NCBI GenBank assembly: GCA_016703155.1
Contig: JADJCP010000010.1
Coordinates: forward strand, 62,001 to 126,000
Reading direction: 5' to 3'
Length of the DNA: 64,000 nucleotides
Source: Hydrogenophilales bacterium
GTDB taxonomy: Bacteria > Pseudomonadota > Gammaproteobacteria > Burkholderiales > Thiobacillaceae
In this document: piece by piece, positions 38,182-50,852 of the stretch
Layout: the number at the start of each line of letters is the position of its first letter
Numbering within the stretch: the first letter of the stretch is position 1
Notes under the pieces: model-generated
The model's database searches: none
Told to the model about the DNA's origin: nothing
The model's input: the letters and a program-made list of their open reading frames with translations, nothing else
Position numbers and translations under genes: made by a program

Positions 38182-39647
38182 TCAGCGCGGCAGCACCGAA
38201 CTCCCCATCAGGAAGGCATCGACCTCACGGGCGCACTGCCGCCCCTCCCTGATCGCCCAAACGATCAAAGACTGACCCCGCCGCATGTCGCCAGCGGCGA
38301 ACACCTTGGCGACGTTGGTGGCGTAGCAATCGGCACCGTCGGTCGTGGCGTTGGCGTTGCCGCGCGCGTCCTTGGCGACGCCGAAGGCGTCGAGCACGGG
38401 CGCGAGCGGGTTGGTGAAGCCCATGGCCAGGAAGACCAGGTCGGCGCGGATTTCGAACTCGGAGCCGGCGACTTCGCTCATTTTGCCGTTGTGCCATTCG
38501 AGGCGCGCGGCCTTGACGGCCTTCAGGTTGCCCAGGCCGTCGTCGATGAACTCCTTGGTGACGATGGCCCAGTCACGTGCGCAGCCTTCCTCGTGCGACG
38601 AAGAGGTGCGCAGCTTCAGCGGCCAGTAGGGCCAGGTCAGTTCCTTGTGCTCTTGCTCGGGCGGGCGCGGCATCAGTTCGATCTGGGTGATCGACGCGGC
38701 GCCATGCCGGTTGGAGGTGCCGACGCAGTCGGAGCCGGTGTCGCCGCCGCCGATCACCAGGACGTGCTTGCCCTTGGCGTCGATGGGGTTGGCGCCGTCG
38801 CCGGCGACGCTCTTGTTCTGCGGGATGAGGAATTCGAGGGCGAAGTGCACGCCCTTGAGCTGCCGGCCGGGGACCGGCAGGTCGCGCGGCAGTTCCGAGC
38901 CACCGGCGAGGATGACGGCGTCGAATTCGGCGCTGAGTTGCGTGGCGCTGATTGTTTCCGTGGCGTCGTTGACCACGCCGGCCGGGACGTTGTCGGCGCC
39001 GACCAGGCAACGGGTCCGGAAGGTCACGCCTTCAGCCTGCATTTGTGCCATGCGCCGGTCGATCAGGGCCTTGTCCAGCTTGAAGTCGGGGATGCCGTAG
39101 CGCAACAGGCCGCCGATGCGGCTGGATTTCTCGAAGACGGTGACGTCATGGCCGGCACGCGCCAATTGCTGCGCGGCGGCCAGACCCGCTGGGCCGGAGC
39201 CGACGATGGCGACTTTCTTGCCGGTCTTGGCCATGGGCGGCAGCGGTACAACCCAGCCCATCTCCCAGCCTTTGTCGATAATGAAATGCTCGATGGACTT
39301 GATGCCCACCGGATCGGCGTTGATGCCCAGGGTGCAGGCCGATTCGCAAGGTGCTGGACAGACCCGGCCGGTGAATTCCGGGAAGTTGTTGGTGGAATGC
39401 AGCACGTCGAGCGCTTCGCGCCAGTTGCCGCGATACACCAGGTCGTTCCAGTCCGGAATGATGTTGTTCACCGGGCAGCCGTTGTTGCAGAACGGGATGC
39501 CGCAGTCCATGCAGCGCGCGCCCTGGGTCTTGGCGGCCTCATCGCTGAGGGCATGGACGAATTCACGGTAGTCCTTGCGGCGCGCGTCGACCGGCTCGTA
39601 GACCTCGGGCTGACGCTGGAACTCGAGGAATCCTGTCATCTTGCCCA

Positions 39648-39648
<1 letters not shown>
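38182..39648 (-). CDS. gltD: Glutamate synthase small (beta) subunit
   Basis: FAD- and NADPH-dependent subunit that feeds electrons to the large subunit. The 488 residues start with the Cys-rich part for 4Fe-4S clusters (CMDCGIPFCNNGCPVNNIIPDW and CPAPCESACTLG in the first 120 residues) and have two nucleotide-binding motifs, KKVAIVGSGPAGLAAAQQ near 145 and LVIGGGDTGSDCVG near 285. The ATG overlaps the gltB stop by one base (TAATG), so it is translationally coupled. Two hairpins that follow end the operon. Confidence 0.96.
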
Positions 39649-44289
<4,641 letters not shown>

Positions 44290-44333
44290 CACGCTAGCAT
44301 CCTCAGTCAACGCAGCCGCGTTCGGAGCGGCTG

Positions 44334-44360
44334 AAAAAAACACCGGTGCATGCACCGGTG
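44334..44360 (-). terminator. Candidate attenuator hairpin in the gltB leader
   Basis: CACCGGTGCATGCACCGGTG (44341-44360) is a perfect 20-base palindrome; as RNA on the minus strand it makes an eight-base-pair stem with a CATG loop, directly followed by seven T. This is a strong intrinsic terminator in form. It lies 45 bases before the gltB start and after the best promoter, so it may attenuate gltB. A second perfect hairpin, CAGCCGC/GCGGCTG (44313-44333), begins directly after the T run. Confidence 0.65.
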
Positions 44361-44429
44361 GTCGGATTCCGGGGTCGGCAGGAAAAATGCTTTACGCCGA
44401 CCAGATAAAGTCAATTCAAAGGGCTTGGA

Positions 44430-44459
44430 ATAGTAGCGCGAACAAGGGCTTGCCGCCAA
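44430..44459 (-). promoter_or_regulatory. Predicted gltB promoter
   Basis: On the minus strand TTGGCG (44459-44454) and TACTAT (44435-44430) are 18 bases apart. Both boxes match the sigma-70 consensus at four of six positions or better. Transcription would start near 44423 and the leader of about 134 bases would include the hairpin with the T run. Confidence 0.4.
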
Positions 44460-44478
44460 CTGTCGCAGCGTTGGCGGC
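44452..44478 (-). terminator. Probable metY terminator
   Basis: GCCGCCAAC and GTTGGCGGC form a nine-base-pair stem around a nine-base loop, 26 bases past the metY stop. On the minus strand AAGCCCTTGTTC follows, so the U-tract is poor. It overlaps the -35 box of the gltB promoter. Confidence 0.45.
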
Positions 44479-44503
44479 GGCCTTGATTTGACACCCTTTC
44501 GGG

Positions 44504-45778
44504 TTATTTGGCGGCGGCGATGGCCTGGTCGATGTCGGCGAGGATGTCGTCGATGTGCTCGATACCGATGGACAAGCGCACCATGTCGGGCGAAACCCCG
44601 GCCTTCTTCATTTCATCCGGGGAAAGCTGGCGGTGCGTCGTCGAGGCCGGGTGGCAGGCCAGGGACTTGGCGTCGCCGATGTTCACCAGCCGGACGATCA
44701 GCTTCAGGGCGTCGATGAAGCGTGCGCCGGCCGCCATGCCGCCCTTGATGCCGAAGGAAACGATGCCCGAGGCGCGTCCGCCCATGTATTTGTCGACCAG
44801 GGGCCGGCTGTGATGATCCACCAGCCCGGCGTAGTTGACCCATTCGACGTTTTCCAGGGTATGCAGGTGCTCGGCGACCTTCAGGCTGTTCTTGCAGATG
44901 CGGTCCATGCGCAGCGGCAGGGTCTCGATGCCTTGCAGGATCAGGAAGCTGTTGAACGGCGAGATTGCCGCGCCCATGTTGCGCAGCGGCACGACGCGTG
45001 CCCGGCCGATGTAGGCCGCTGGCCCGAGGGCCTCGGTGTAGACCACGCCGTGGTAGGACACGTCCGGTTCGTTTAGCCGCTTGAAGCGTGCCTTGTGCTC
45101 GGCCCAGGGGAATTTCCCGGAATCGACGATGCAGCCGCCGATGGAGTTGCCGTGACCGCCCATGTACTTGGTCAGGGCGTGCACAACGATGTCGGCGCCG
45201 TGTTCAAAGGGCCGGCAGAGATAGGGCGTCGGCACCGTGTTGTCGACGATCAGCGGCACGCCATGGGCATGCGCCACCTCCGCCAGGGCGCCGATGTCGG
45301 TGACGTTGCCGAGCGGGTTGCCGATCGATTCGCAGAACACGGCCTTGGTCCGGTCGTCGATCAGCTTGGCGAAGCTGGACGGGTCGCGGTAGTCGGCGAA
45401 GCGCACCTGGATGCCGTATTGCGGCAGGGTGTGGGCGAACAGGTTGTAGGTGCCGCCGTAGAGCGTCGAACTGGTGACGATGTTGTCGCCCGCCTCGGCG
45501 ATGGTCTGGATGGCGTAGGTGATCGCCGCCATGCCCGAAGCGACGGCCAGCGCGCCTATGCCGCCTTCCATCGCCGCGACGCGCTGTTCCAGCACGTCGG
45601 TGGTCGGGTTCATGATGCGTGTGTAGATATTGCCCTTGACCTTCAGGTCGAACAGGTCGGCGCCATGCTGGGTGTCGTCGAAGGCATACGACGTGGTCTG
45701 GTAGATCGGCACGGCAACCGCCTTGGTCGTCGGGTCCGGGGAATAACCGCCATGGACGGCAATGGTCTCCATCTTCAT
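44504..45778 (-). CDS. metY: O-acetylhomoserine aminocarboxypropyltransferase (sulfhydrylase)
   Basis: PLP enzyme that joins sulfide to O-acetylhomoserine, giving homocysteine. The 424 residues have the gamma-family motifs YTRIMNPTTDVLEQRVAAME, SSTLYGGTYNLF, and the PLP Lys in HALTKYMGGHG (about residue 206). The length is longer than MetB/MetZ and fits MetY. GGAGGA lies nine bases ahead of the ATG at 45778. It lies upstream of gltB on the same strand with a terminator-like stem between. No SAM riboswitch is seen in the short upstream region. Confidence 0.93.
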   Translation of the reverse strand: MKMETIAVHGGYSPDPTTKAVAVPIYQTTSYAFDDTQHGADLFDLKVKGNIYTRIMNPTTDVLEQRVAAMEGGIGALAVASGMAAITYAIQTIAEAGDNIVTSSTLYGGTYNLFAHTLPQYGIQVRFADYRDPSSFAKLIDDRTKAVFCESIGNPLGNVTDIGALAEVAHAHGVPLIVDNTVPTPYLCRPFEHGADIVVHALTKYMGGHGNSIGGCIVDSGKFPWAEHKARFKRLNEPDVSYHGVVYTEALGPAAYIGRARVVPLRNMGAAISPFNSFLILQGIETLPLRMDRICKNSLKVAEHLHTLENVEWVNYAGLVDHHSRPLVDKYMGGRASGIVSFGIKGGMAAGARFIDALKLIVRLVNIGDAKSLACHPASTTHRQLSPDEMKKAGVSPDMVRLSIGIEHIDDILADIDQAIAAAK

Positions 45779-45873
45779 TTATGTGTCTCCTCCATATGGG
45801 GACTGCGATTATGGCGACAGCCCAGCCGGCTGTCATGCCCATGCGGCGACAAATTGACCCGGAACAAGCCGGT

Positions 45874-48498
45874 TTATTCGGCGTCCCAGTGGCCTTTCGG
45901 CATAAGCCGCGCACTTCGCACCAGCGGCATGTCGAGGGCGCCCCGGTGGCCGGCAGGCTGGCACCGGCGGCCAGGGCCTCCAGGGTCGCGGCCAGGCGCG
46001 CCGACTCGGCACGCGCCGACTCGGCCAGGTCGGGCAATTCGACGGCATCGACGCGCGCATCATCCAGGCTGACCAGTTCAGCGTGCGCCGCTCCGCACAT
46101 CTTCGCCCGGCAGTTTCACCTTGGCGCGCAGAGTCGCCAGCGTTTGGGCCTTGTAATCGACCACGGCGGCCCCGTTCGGCCCGGCATCCAGCCGGTCCAG
46201 TCGGCCATGCAAGGTGATGGTACGCCCCGAATCCAGCGCCAGGGGCAGGTTGAAGGTCGCTTCGCTTTGTTGCCAAAGAAAGCCGCGCGCTTCCCGAGCC
46301 AGGGCCCATTCCAGATAAATATCGAGGTGTTTTTCCCAGCGTTGCCGCCAGGCGCGTACCAGATAATCGCCGATGCCGGCCTCGGCGAATACCGTGTCGC
46401 TGTATTCGGTCAATGCATCGCGCAGCCTGGTCTGTGGCGTCTCGCTCAGCACCGGATGAGCCGTATGGAAGCGTGCCAGGAGGCGATGCAACAGGTCGCC
46501 ATACTGGCGCTTTTCCATCGCCTCGACGGCTTCGTCGGCCTCACCCAATCTCAAGCCGTAGCGCGCGAAAAAGCGATAGGGGCAATCGACCAGGGTTTGC
46601 CAGCCGCTCGCCGAGAGGCGCTCGGGCAAGGTGTCCAGATTGGCTGACGGGCAGACGGTTGGCGCTAACCGGGCATCGCGCGCGCTGGTTGCCGCGAGGT
46701 CGGCCGCGGTGTCATGCAAACTGTCGCCATAGGCCAGGCGATGGAAGACTTCCAGGGTTTCGAGCCAGGGGCTTGGGGAGTTCGGGCTGCCATCCATCTG
46801 GCGTTGCCAGGTGAACACGACCGTATCCGCCTGACCGAGGACATCGACCAAGGCGCTGCGTGCCAGTTCTCGGGCCTGGCGTTGGCCCGGTAAACCGAGT
46901 TCCACGCGGACGGCCTCGCTGAGCGGGCCTGTCCGGGCCACCGCCGGCAGGTGCGCCGCATCCGCGCCCAGGACGACGACGGCCTCGAAATCGCGCAGGC
47001 GCGCGGCATTGAGATGCGTCAGGCGGATCGGGCTATCGATATCCCGCTCCTGGAATGTCGCCCGGTCCAGTTGCTGGTCGAGCCAGGTGCGCCATTGTTC
47101 GAAACTGTGGCGCGGCGTATCCCTCGCCAGTTCATGAGATAGCCGGCGCAGCAGGCTGAGCAACTGCACGCCCGCACTGTCACGTTCCCACGCGGCCAGC
47201 ACGCCCAGGGTTTCGAGGGCGGCCAGCAGGGTTTTCAGCCATTCCGCGAGCGGGCGCGGCCGAGCCGGCGCCATGGTCCCCGTCGCTTCAGCCAATCGAC
47301 TCAATTGCCCGGCAATATGCTCCAGACCTTCGCGCCTTGCCAGGCGCTGGAAACCGGCCAAGCCTCGGGTCAGGTTTTCCCGATTCAGGGCGCGCTCGAA
47401 TTCCGGCAGTTCAATGTAGCGCCGCGGCGTATCGGCATCGGCGAACAGATAGTGCGACTTCAGCAGGTCGAGCAGGTCGCGGTAATAAAAGTCGTCTTCA
47501 AGCAGGGCGAAAAAACGGTCCAGGACGTGGCTGACCACCGTCGTGGAAAAGGTCCAGCCGGTTTCGTCCTGCATCAGGATGTTGTCCCGTTCCAGAACGG
47601 CGCGCAGGCGGCGTGCCGCCAGCCTGTCGAGGGCAATGACGCCAATGCGGCGCATGCCTTGGGCCAACCAGGCGCGGATGTGTCGTGCCACATACCCGGC
47701 CTCGGCTTCCAGGTTGTCGGCGCCATGCAGCATGACTTTGCCCGCGAGCGGGCTGATCGGTATGACCCTGGCGCAGTCCTCGGCGCGCCCACGCAACTCG
47801 ATGGCGCCAGGGTCGTTGGGCCAGACGTGCTGGAAGAACTCGACGCGTTGCCGGTGGGGCAATGCCACCGGCAATTCGCGCAACGGGCAATGCAAGGCGC
47901 ACTGGCCGAGAAAACGGGCTTCGAGGCGCGACAGGCCATGCAGACCCAGCGTATAGAGTGACACGTGCCGTGCCTTGGCTGAGAGCGAGAGACGCTGTGC
48001 GTAGTCGCGCATTGGGCTGGCCGGGCCCTGCTGGAAGGCGCGCCAGACCTGGAAAACCAGTTCGGCTTCGCGCGTCAGCGGCGTCGAGCGCAAACGCCGG
48101 CTGAGGGCGCGGATATGCGCCTCGAAATCCGCGAAGGCTTCCGGTGGCGACAACAGCGCGCTATCCATTTCGTCGATCAGTTCGAGCAGCTCGAACGCCA
48201 TCGGCCAGCGCGCTTCCTCGGCGATCCAGTCGAAACCCCGTAGCAGGCCGAACAAGGCGGATAAGCGTTCACTGGGTGTTTGCGCCCCGGCGTCGCCGGG
48301 GTGTTCGGCTGCCAGCGCCGGCAGGGTCAGCAAACGGGGCGGCAAGAATACCGGCAGGTCTACCGCGCTACGCAGCGCGCTCAGAAAGGGGCCGACGACG
48401 TGATGATGTGGAACCAGAACCACGGCCCCGGACAGGTCGGGCAAGCGATCCATCTCCTGCTCGGCAAAAAGGCGCGCGGCGGCGGCAAAGGGGTGCAT
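45874..48498 (-). pseudogene. AddB/RecB-type PD-(D/E)xK nuclease gene, broken at the C-terminus
   Basis: A long protein of the AddB-like family (inactivated helicase fold plus RecB-type nuclease), with roles in recombination and repair. The N-terminal helicase-like part is complete, including a VVVLGADAAHLPAV segment. The nuclease part has GRLDRLDAGPNGAAVVDYKAQ (Asp and D-x-K of the site) and a late CRWCEVRGLC for a 4Fe-4S cluster. Near 46085-46100 the frame is lost after KLPGEDV and about ten to fifteen residues that usually hold QLPLY (the QxxxY motif) are missing; one base is also missing near 45894, after which the usual HWDAE end and TAA follow. The start at 48498 (MHPFAAAARLF) is preferred; an upstream TTG is in-frame. 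Confidence 0.78.
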
Positions 48499-48524
48499 GC
48501 GGCCATTGTCGGCTGGCACTGGCG

Positions 48525-48685
48525 AAAAAAAAACCCCGGAAAACACCGGGGTGAAGAGAGGAGGAGGATGTCAGCCGCGCCAAGCCGGCGGCGACCAACA
48601 AACCCGATCAAGCAATAGATGGCTCAGTCACATGATCGGGATACGACATGAAACACGCTTACAACAAGCCGTAACACGTATTCCG
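48525..48685 (-). ncRNA. Candidate small RNA (or attenuated leader) upstream of the AddB-like gene
   Basis: A predicted transcript of about 160 bases, bounded by a sigma-70 promoter (see next entry) and an intrinsic terminator: CCCCGG/CCGGGG stem (48534-48539 with 48546-48551) followed by nine U. It contains another hairpin, TGATCGGG/CCCGATCA (48633-48640 with 48603-48610), and the C-rich segment CCTCCTCCTCTC, which is complementary to ribosome-binding sites. A 13-codon frame (48608-48649) has no ribosome site. No known RNA family is recognised. It could equally be a leader that attenuates the nuclease gene, whose start is 27 bases beyond. Confidence 0.45.
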
Positions 48686-48691
48686 GATGTC

Positions 48692-48720
48692 AATGTAGAA
48701 AATGCAGACCATGGTGTCAA
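48692..48720 (-). promoter_or_regulatory. Minus-strand promoter for the candidate small RNA
   Basis: TTGACA (48720-48715, exact -35 consensus), a 17-base spacer and TACATT (48697-48692, four of six). Transcription would start near 48685. It is divergent from the grxD promoter, with about 30 bases between the two -35 boxes. Confidence 0.6.
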
Positions 48721-48750
48721 TAGGGATATTCTAAATAACTAATCTTTCTT

Positions 48751-48778
48751 TTGACGCCGATCAATCCATACCTATAAT
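48751..48778 (+). promoter_or_regulatory. grxD promoter
   Basis: TTGACG (48751-48756), a 16-base spacer and a perfect TATAAT (48773-48778), 35 bases before the grxD ATG. Transcription would begin near 48785. This AT-rich region is the only large one in the eastern half of the window. Confidence 0.75.
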
Positions 48779-48813
48779 ACCCGACTGTTTTAATTGGCTA
48801 TGGTGAGGGTCGT

Positions 48814-49119
48814 ATGTCTGTTCAAGAGCTTATCCATCAAGAAGTGACCGGTCATCCGGTGGTGTTATTCATGAAGGGAACCCCCCAGTTTCCGCAATGT
48901 GGTTTTTCAGCCACGGCGGTGCAGGTGCTCAAGGCCTGCGGGGTGCCGGTTTTTCATAGCATCAATGTTCTTGAGGATGCGGAGATTCGCGAAGGCCTCA
49001 AGATCTACTCCAACTGGCCGACCTTTCCGCAACTGTTCATCAATGGGCAGCTCGTCGGCGGCGCCGACATCATGCGCGAGATGTACCAAAGCGGCGAGTT
49101 GCAGAAATTGCTGGTTTGA
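48814..49119 (+). CDS. grxD: Monothiol glutaredoxin, CGFS type
   Basis: Small cytoplasmic protein that carries [2Fe-2S] clusters and delivers them to acceptor proteins. The 101 residues include FMKGTPQFPQCGFSATAV, with the single active-site Cys in CGFS (about residue 30), and the late TFPQLFINGQLVGGADI for glutathione binding. Length is that of E. coli Grx4. GAGGGTCGT precedes the ATG and a strong promoter lies 35 bases upstream. It is a single-gene unit between the nuclease gene and the che operon. Confidence 0.96.
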   Translation: MSVQELIHQEVTGHPVVLFMKGTPQFPQCGFSATAVQVLKACGVPVFHSINVLEDAEIREGLKIYSNWPTFPQLFINGQLVGGADIMREMYQSGELQKLLV

Positions 49120-49274
49120 TGATCCCGCGCACGCCTGACCCGAGCCCGGCTGGTTTGGCCGTGGCGCGGGCAGGGTCGTAACCGGTTCGAGCAAACTCGG
49201 CCTAAAGTTTTCCCGGCGCTTGCCGTTAAGTGGGGCGTCAGCCTCGTAATACGAGCCATACACAGGGGAAGATA

Positions 49275-50417
49275 TTGAAGCCGTTATCCTTGGCCGGTGT
49301 GCTCGCCGGCGCCACCATCATCGTTGGGCTCATTGCCTGGTTCGGCGCGCCAGTGTGGCGTGTACTGGCCGTCCTCGGTCTGGCCGTGGCGGCGTATTTT
49401 CTCGCCCGGCGGCGCGGCCCCGAGGACGAGGAAATCGCCGTCCAACAGGAACGGGACGCCAACCAGACCGAGCTCGATGCCTTGCGCAACCGGCTCTCAA
49501 CCGAGGGACAGGCTCTGGCTCAGCCATCGCTCACTGAGATGGCGCGAGTCGGCGATCTGCTCCATGAGGCTACCGGCAAGTTACTGAGCAGTTTCAGCAA
49601 CATCAATGCGCATATCCAGGCACAGCGCGACCATGCCATCGCCATCCTCGATGCGATCCAAGGCAAGGGCGATCAGCGCGGTATCAATTTCAATGCCTTC
49701 GTCGCGGAAACCTCGCAGACCCTTGAGTCCTTCGTCGATAACATCGTCGGGACCAGCAAGACCGCGGTCGGGCTGGTCGAAACCATGGATACCATCAATA
49801 CCCAGGTGTCCTCGGTACTGAATATTCTCGGCGAGATCGAGTCCATCTCAAAACAAACCAATCTGCTGGCCTTGAATGCCGCCATCGAAGCGGCGCGCGC
49901 CGGCGAGGCGGGGCGCGGCTTTGCCGTCGTGGCCGACGAGGTGCGCGCGCTGTCGCAGCGTACCAACCAATTCAGCAGCGAAATTCGCAGCCATATGGAC
50001 GGCGTGCACGACTCCCTGAGGCATGCCCAGAGTGACATTCAGGCGGTTGCTTCGATGGACATGAACTTCGCGCTGCAATCCAAGCAGCGTGTGCAAGACA
50101 CCATGGTGAAGCTGGAGAAGGTGAACCAGGGGACGGGGAGCATCGCCATGGCGATCGACGGTCATGCCGAGCAGGTCGCGCATGAGGTCAACAACGCGGT
50201 GACCGCATTGCAGTTCCAGGACGTCACCAGCCAGATTCTCGAGCAGGTTCGTGTCAGGGTGGAGCAGCTGCGTGATTTGATGATGGGCCTCCCCGTTTCC
50301 AGCGGCACGGCGCCGGGCGCGGCGTCGGCCTCGACGGCGGTCGGGAATGTGGCGGTCTCCCGGGATGCCACCGTGGCACAGAAGAATATGCAATCCGGCG
50401 ATATCGAACTTTTTTGA
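49275..50417 (+). CDS. Short methyl-accepting chemotaxis protein without a large sensor domain
   Basis: A 380-residue receptor. Two membrane helices (about 5-25 and 27-45) follow one another with almost no periplasmic loop; then comes a cytoplasmic signalling domain with the hairpin tip LNILGEIESISKQTNLLALNAAIEAARAG (about residues 185-215; read in two parts) and a tail that ends in SGDIELF. The tail matches the sequence after cheD. I start at TTG 49275 because GGGGAAG lies ahead; an upstream start is possible. It is the first gene of the che operon, overlaps nothing, and has cheY 11 bases beyond. It probably senses an internal or membrane signal. Confidence 0.87.
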   Translation: MKPLSLAGVLAGATIIVGLIAWFGAPVWRVLAVLGLAVAAYFLARRRGPEDEEIAVQQERDANQTELDALRNRLSTEGQALAQPSLTEMARVGDLLHEATGKLLSSFSNINAHIQAQRDHAIAILDAIQGKGDQRGINFNAFVAETSQTLESFVDNIVGTSKTAVGLVETMDTINTQVSSVLNILGEIESISKQTNLLALNAAIEAARAGEAGRGFAVVADEVRALSQRTNQFSSEIRSHMDGVHDSLRHAQSDIQAVASMDMNFALQSKQRVQDTMVKLEKVNQGTGSIAMAIDGHAEQVAHEVNNAVTALQFQDVTSQILEQVRVRVEQLRDLMMGLPVSSGTAPGAASASTAVGNVAVSRDATVAQKNMQSGDIELF

Positions 50418-50428
50418 GGGAAGTGATG

Positions 50429-50794
50429 ATGAATAAAACTGTGCTGACCGTGGATGATTCCGCTTCCATCCGCCAGATGGTGTCGTTCACCCTGAAAAGC
50501 GCTGGTTATGAGGTCGTCGAAGCCGTGGATGGCGCCGATGGCTTGAACAAGGCCAAGCAGAAGAGCGTCAATCTGGTGCTCACCGATCAGAACATGCCCA
50601 ACATGGACGGCCTGACCCTGATCAAAAGTTTGCGCCTGTTGCCGCAGTACAAGGCGACGCCGATCCTCATGCTGACGACTGAATCGTCGGATGCCATGAA
50701 GACCGCCGGGCGCGCCGCCGGCGCGACTGGCTGGCTGGTGAAGCCGTTCGATCCGCAAAAGCTGATCGAGGTCGTCAAGAAAGTCATCGGCTGA
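50429..50794 (+). CDS. cheY: Chemotaxis response regulator CheY
   Basis: Single-domain receiver that carries the signal from CheA to the flagellar motor. The 121 residues have the acidic pocket VDDSAS near residue 9, the phosphorylated Asp in LVLTDQNMPNMDG (about residue 55), the Thr in MLTTESS and the Lys in VKPFDPQ. GAGGGAAG lies ahead; an extra ATG at 50426 is in-frame. It lies between the short MCP and cheA. Confidence 0.94.
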   Translation: MNKTVLTVDDSASIRQMVSFTLKSAGYEVVEAVDGADGLNKAKQKSVNLVLTDQNMPNMDGLTLIKSLRLLPQYKATPILMLTTESSDAMKTAGRAAGATGWLVKPFDPQKLIEVVKKVIG

Positions 50795-50852
50795 AATACA
50801 TCCAGGCTGGTCGGGCGGTTTGGACTGTCCCGTTGCCTGTCAGGGGAGTGCT

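Noticed and set aside
45779..45873. SAM or other riboswitch ahead of metY
   Set aside because: The gap to the nuclease gene is about 95 bases and has no matching stem set; GGAGGA is simply the ribosome site.
48571..48618. Short plus-strand frame after GAGGAGGAGG (16 codons)
   Set aside because: The purine-rich run abuts the ATG with no spacing, and the frame lies in the minus-strand terminator region; it is probably chance.
48608..48649. 13-codon leader peptide inside the candidate small RNA
   Set aside because: There is no ribosome-binding site and no run of regulatory codons.
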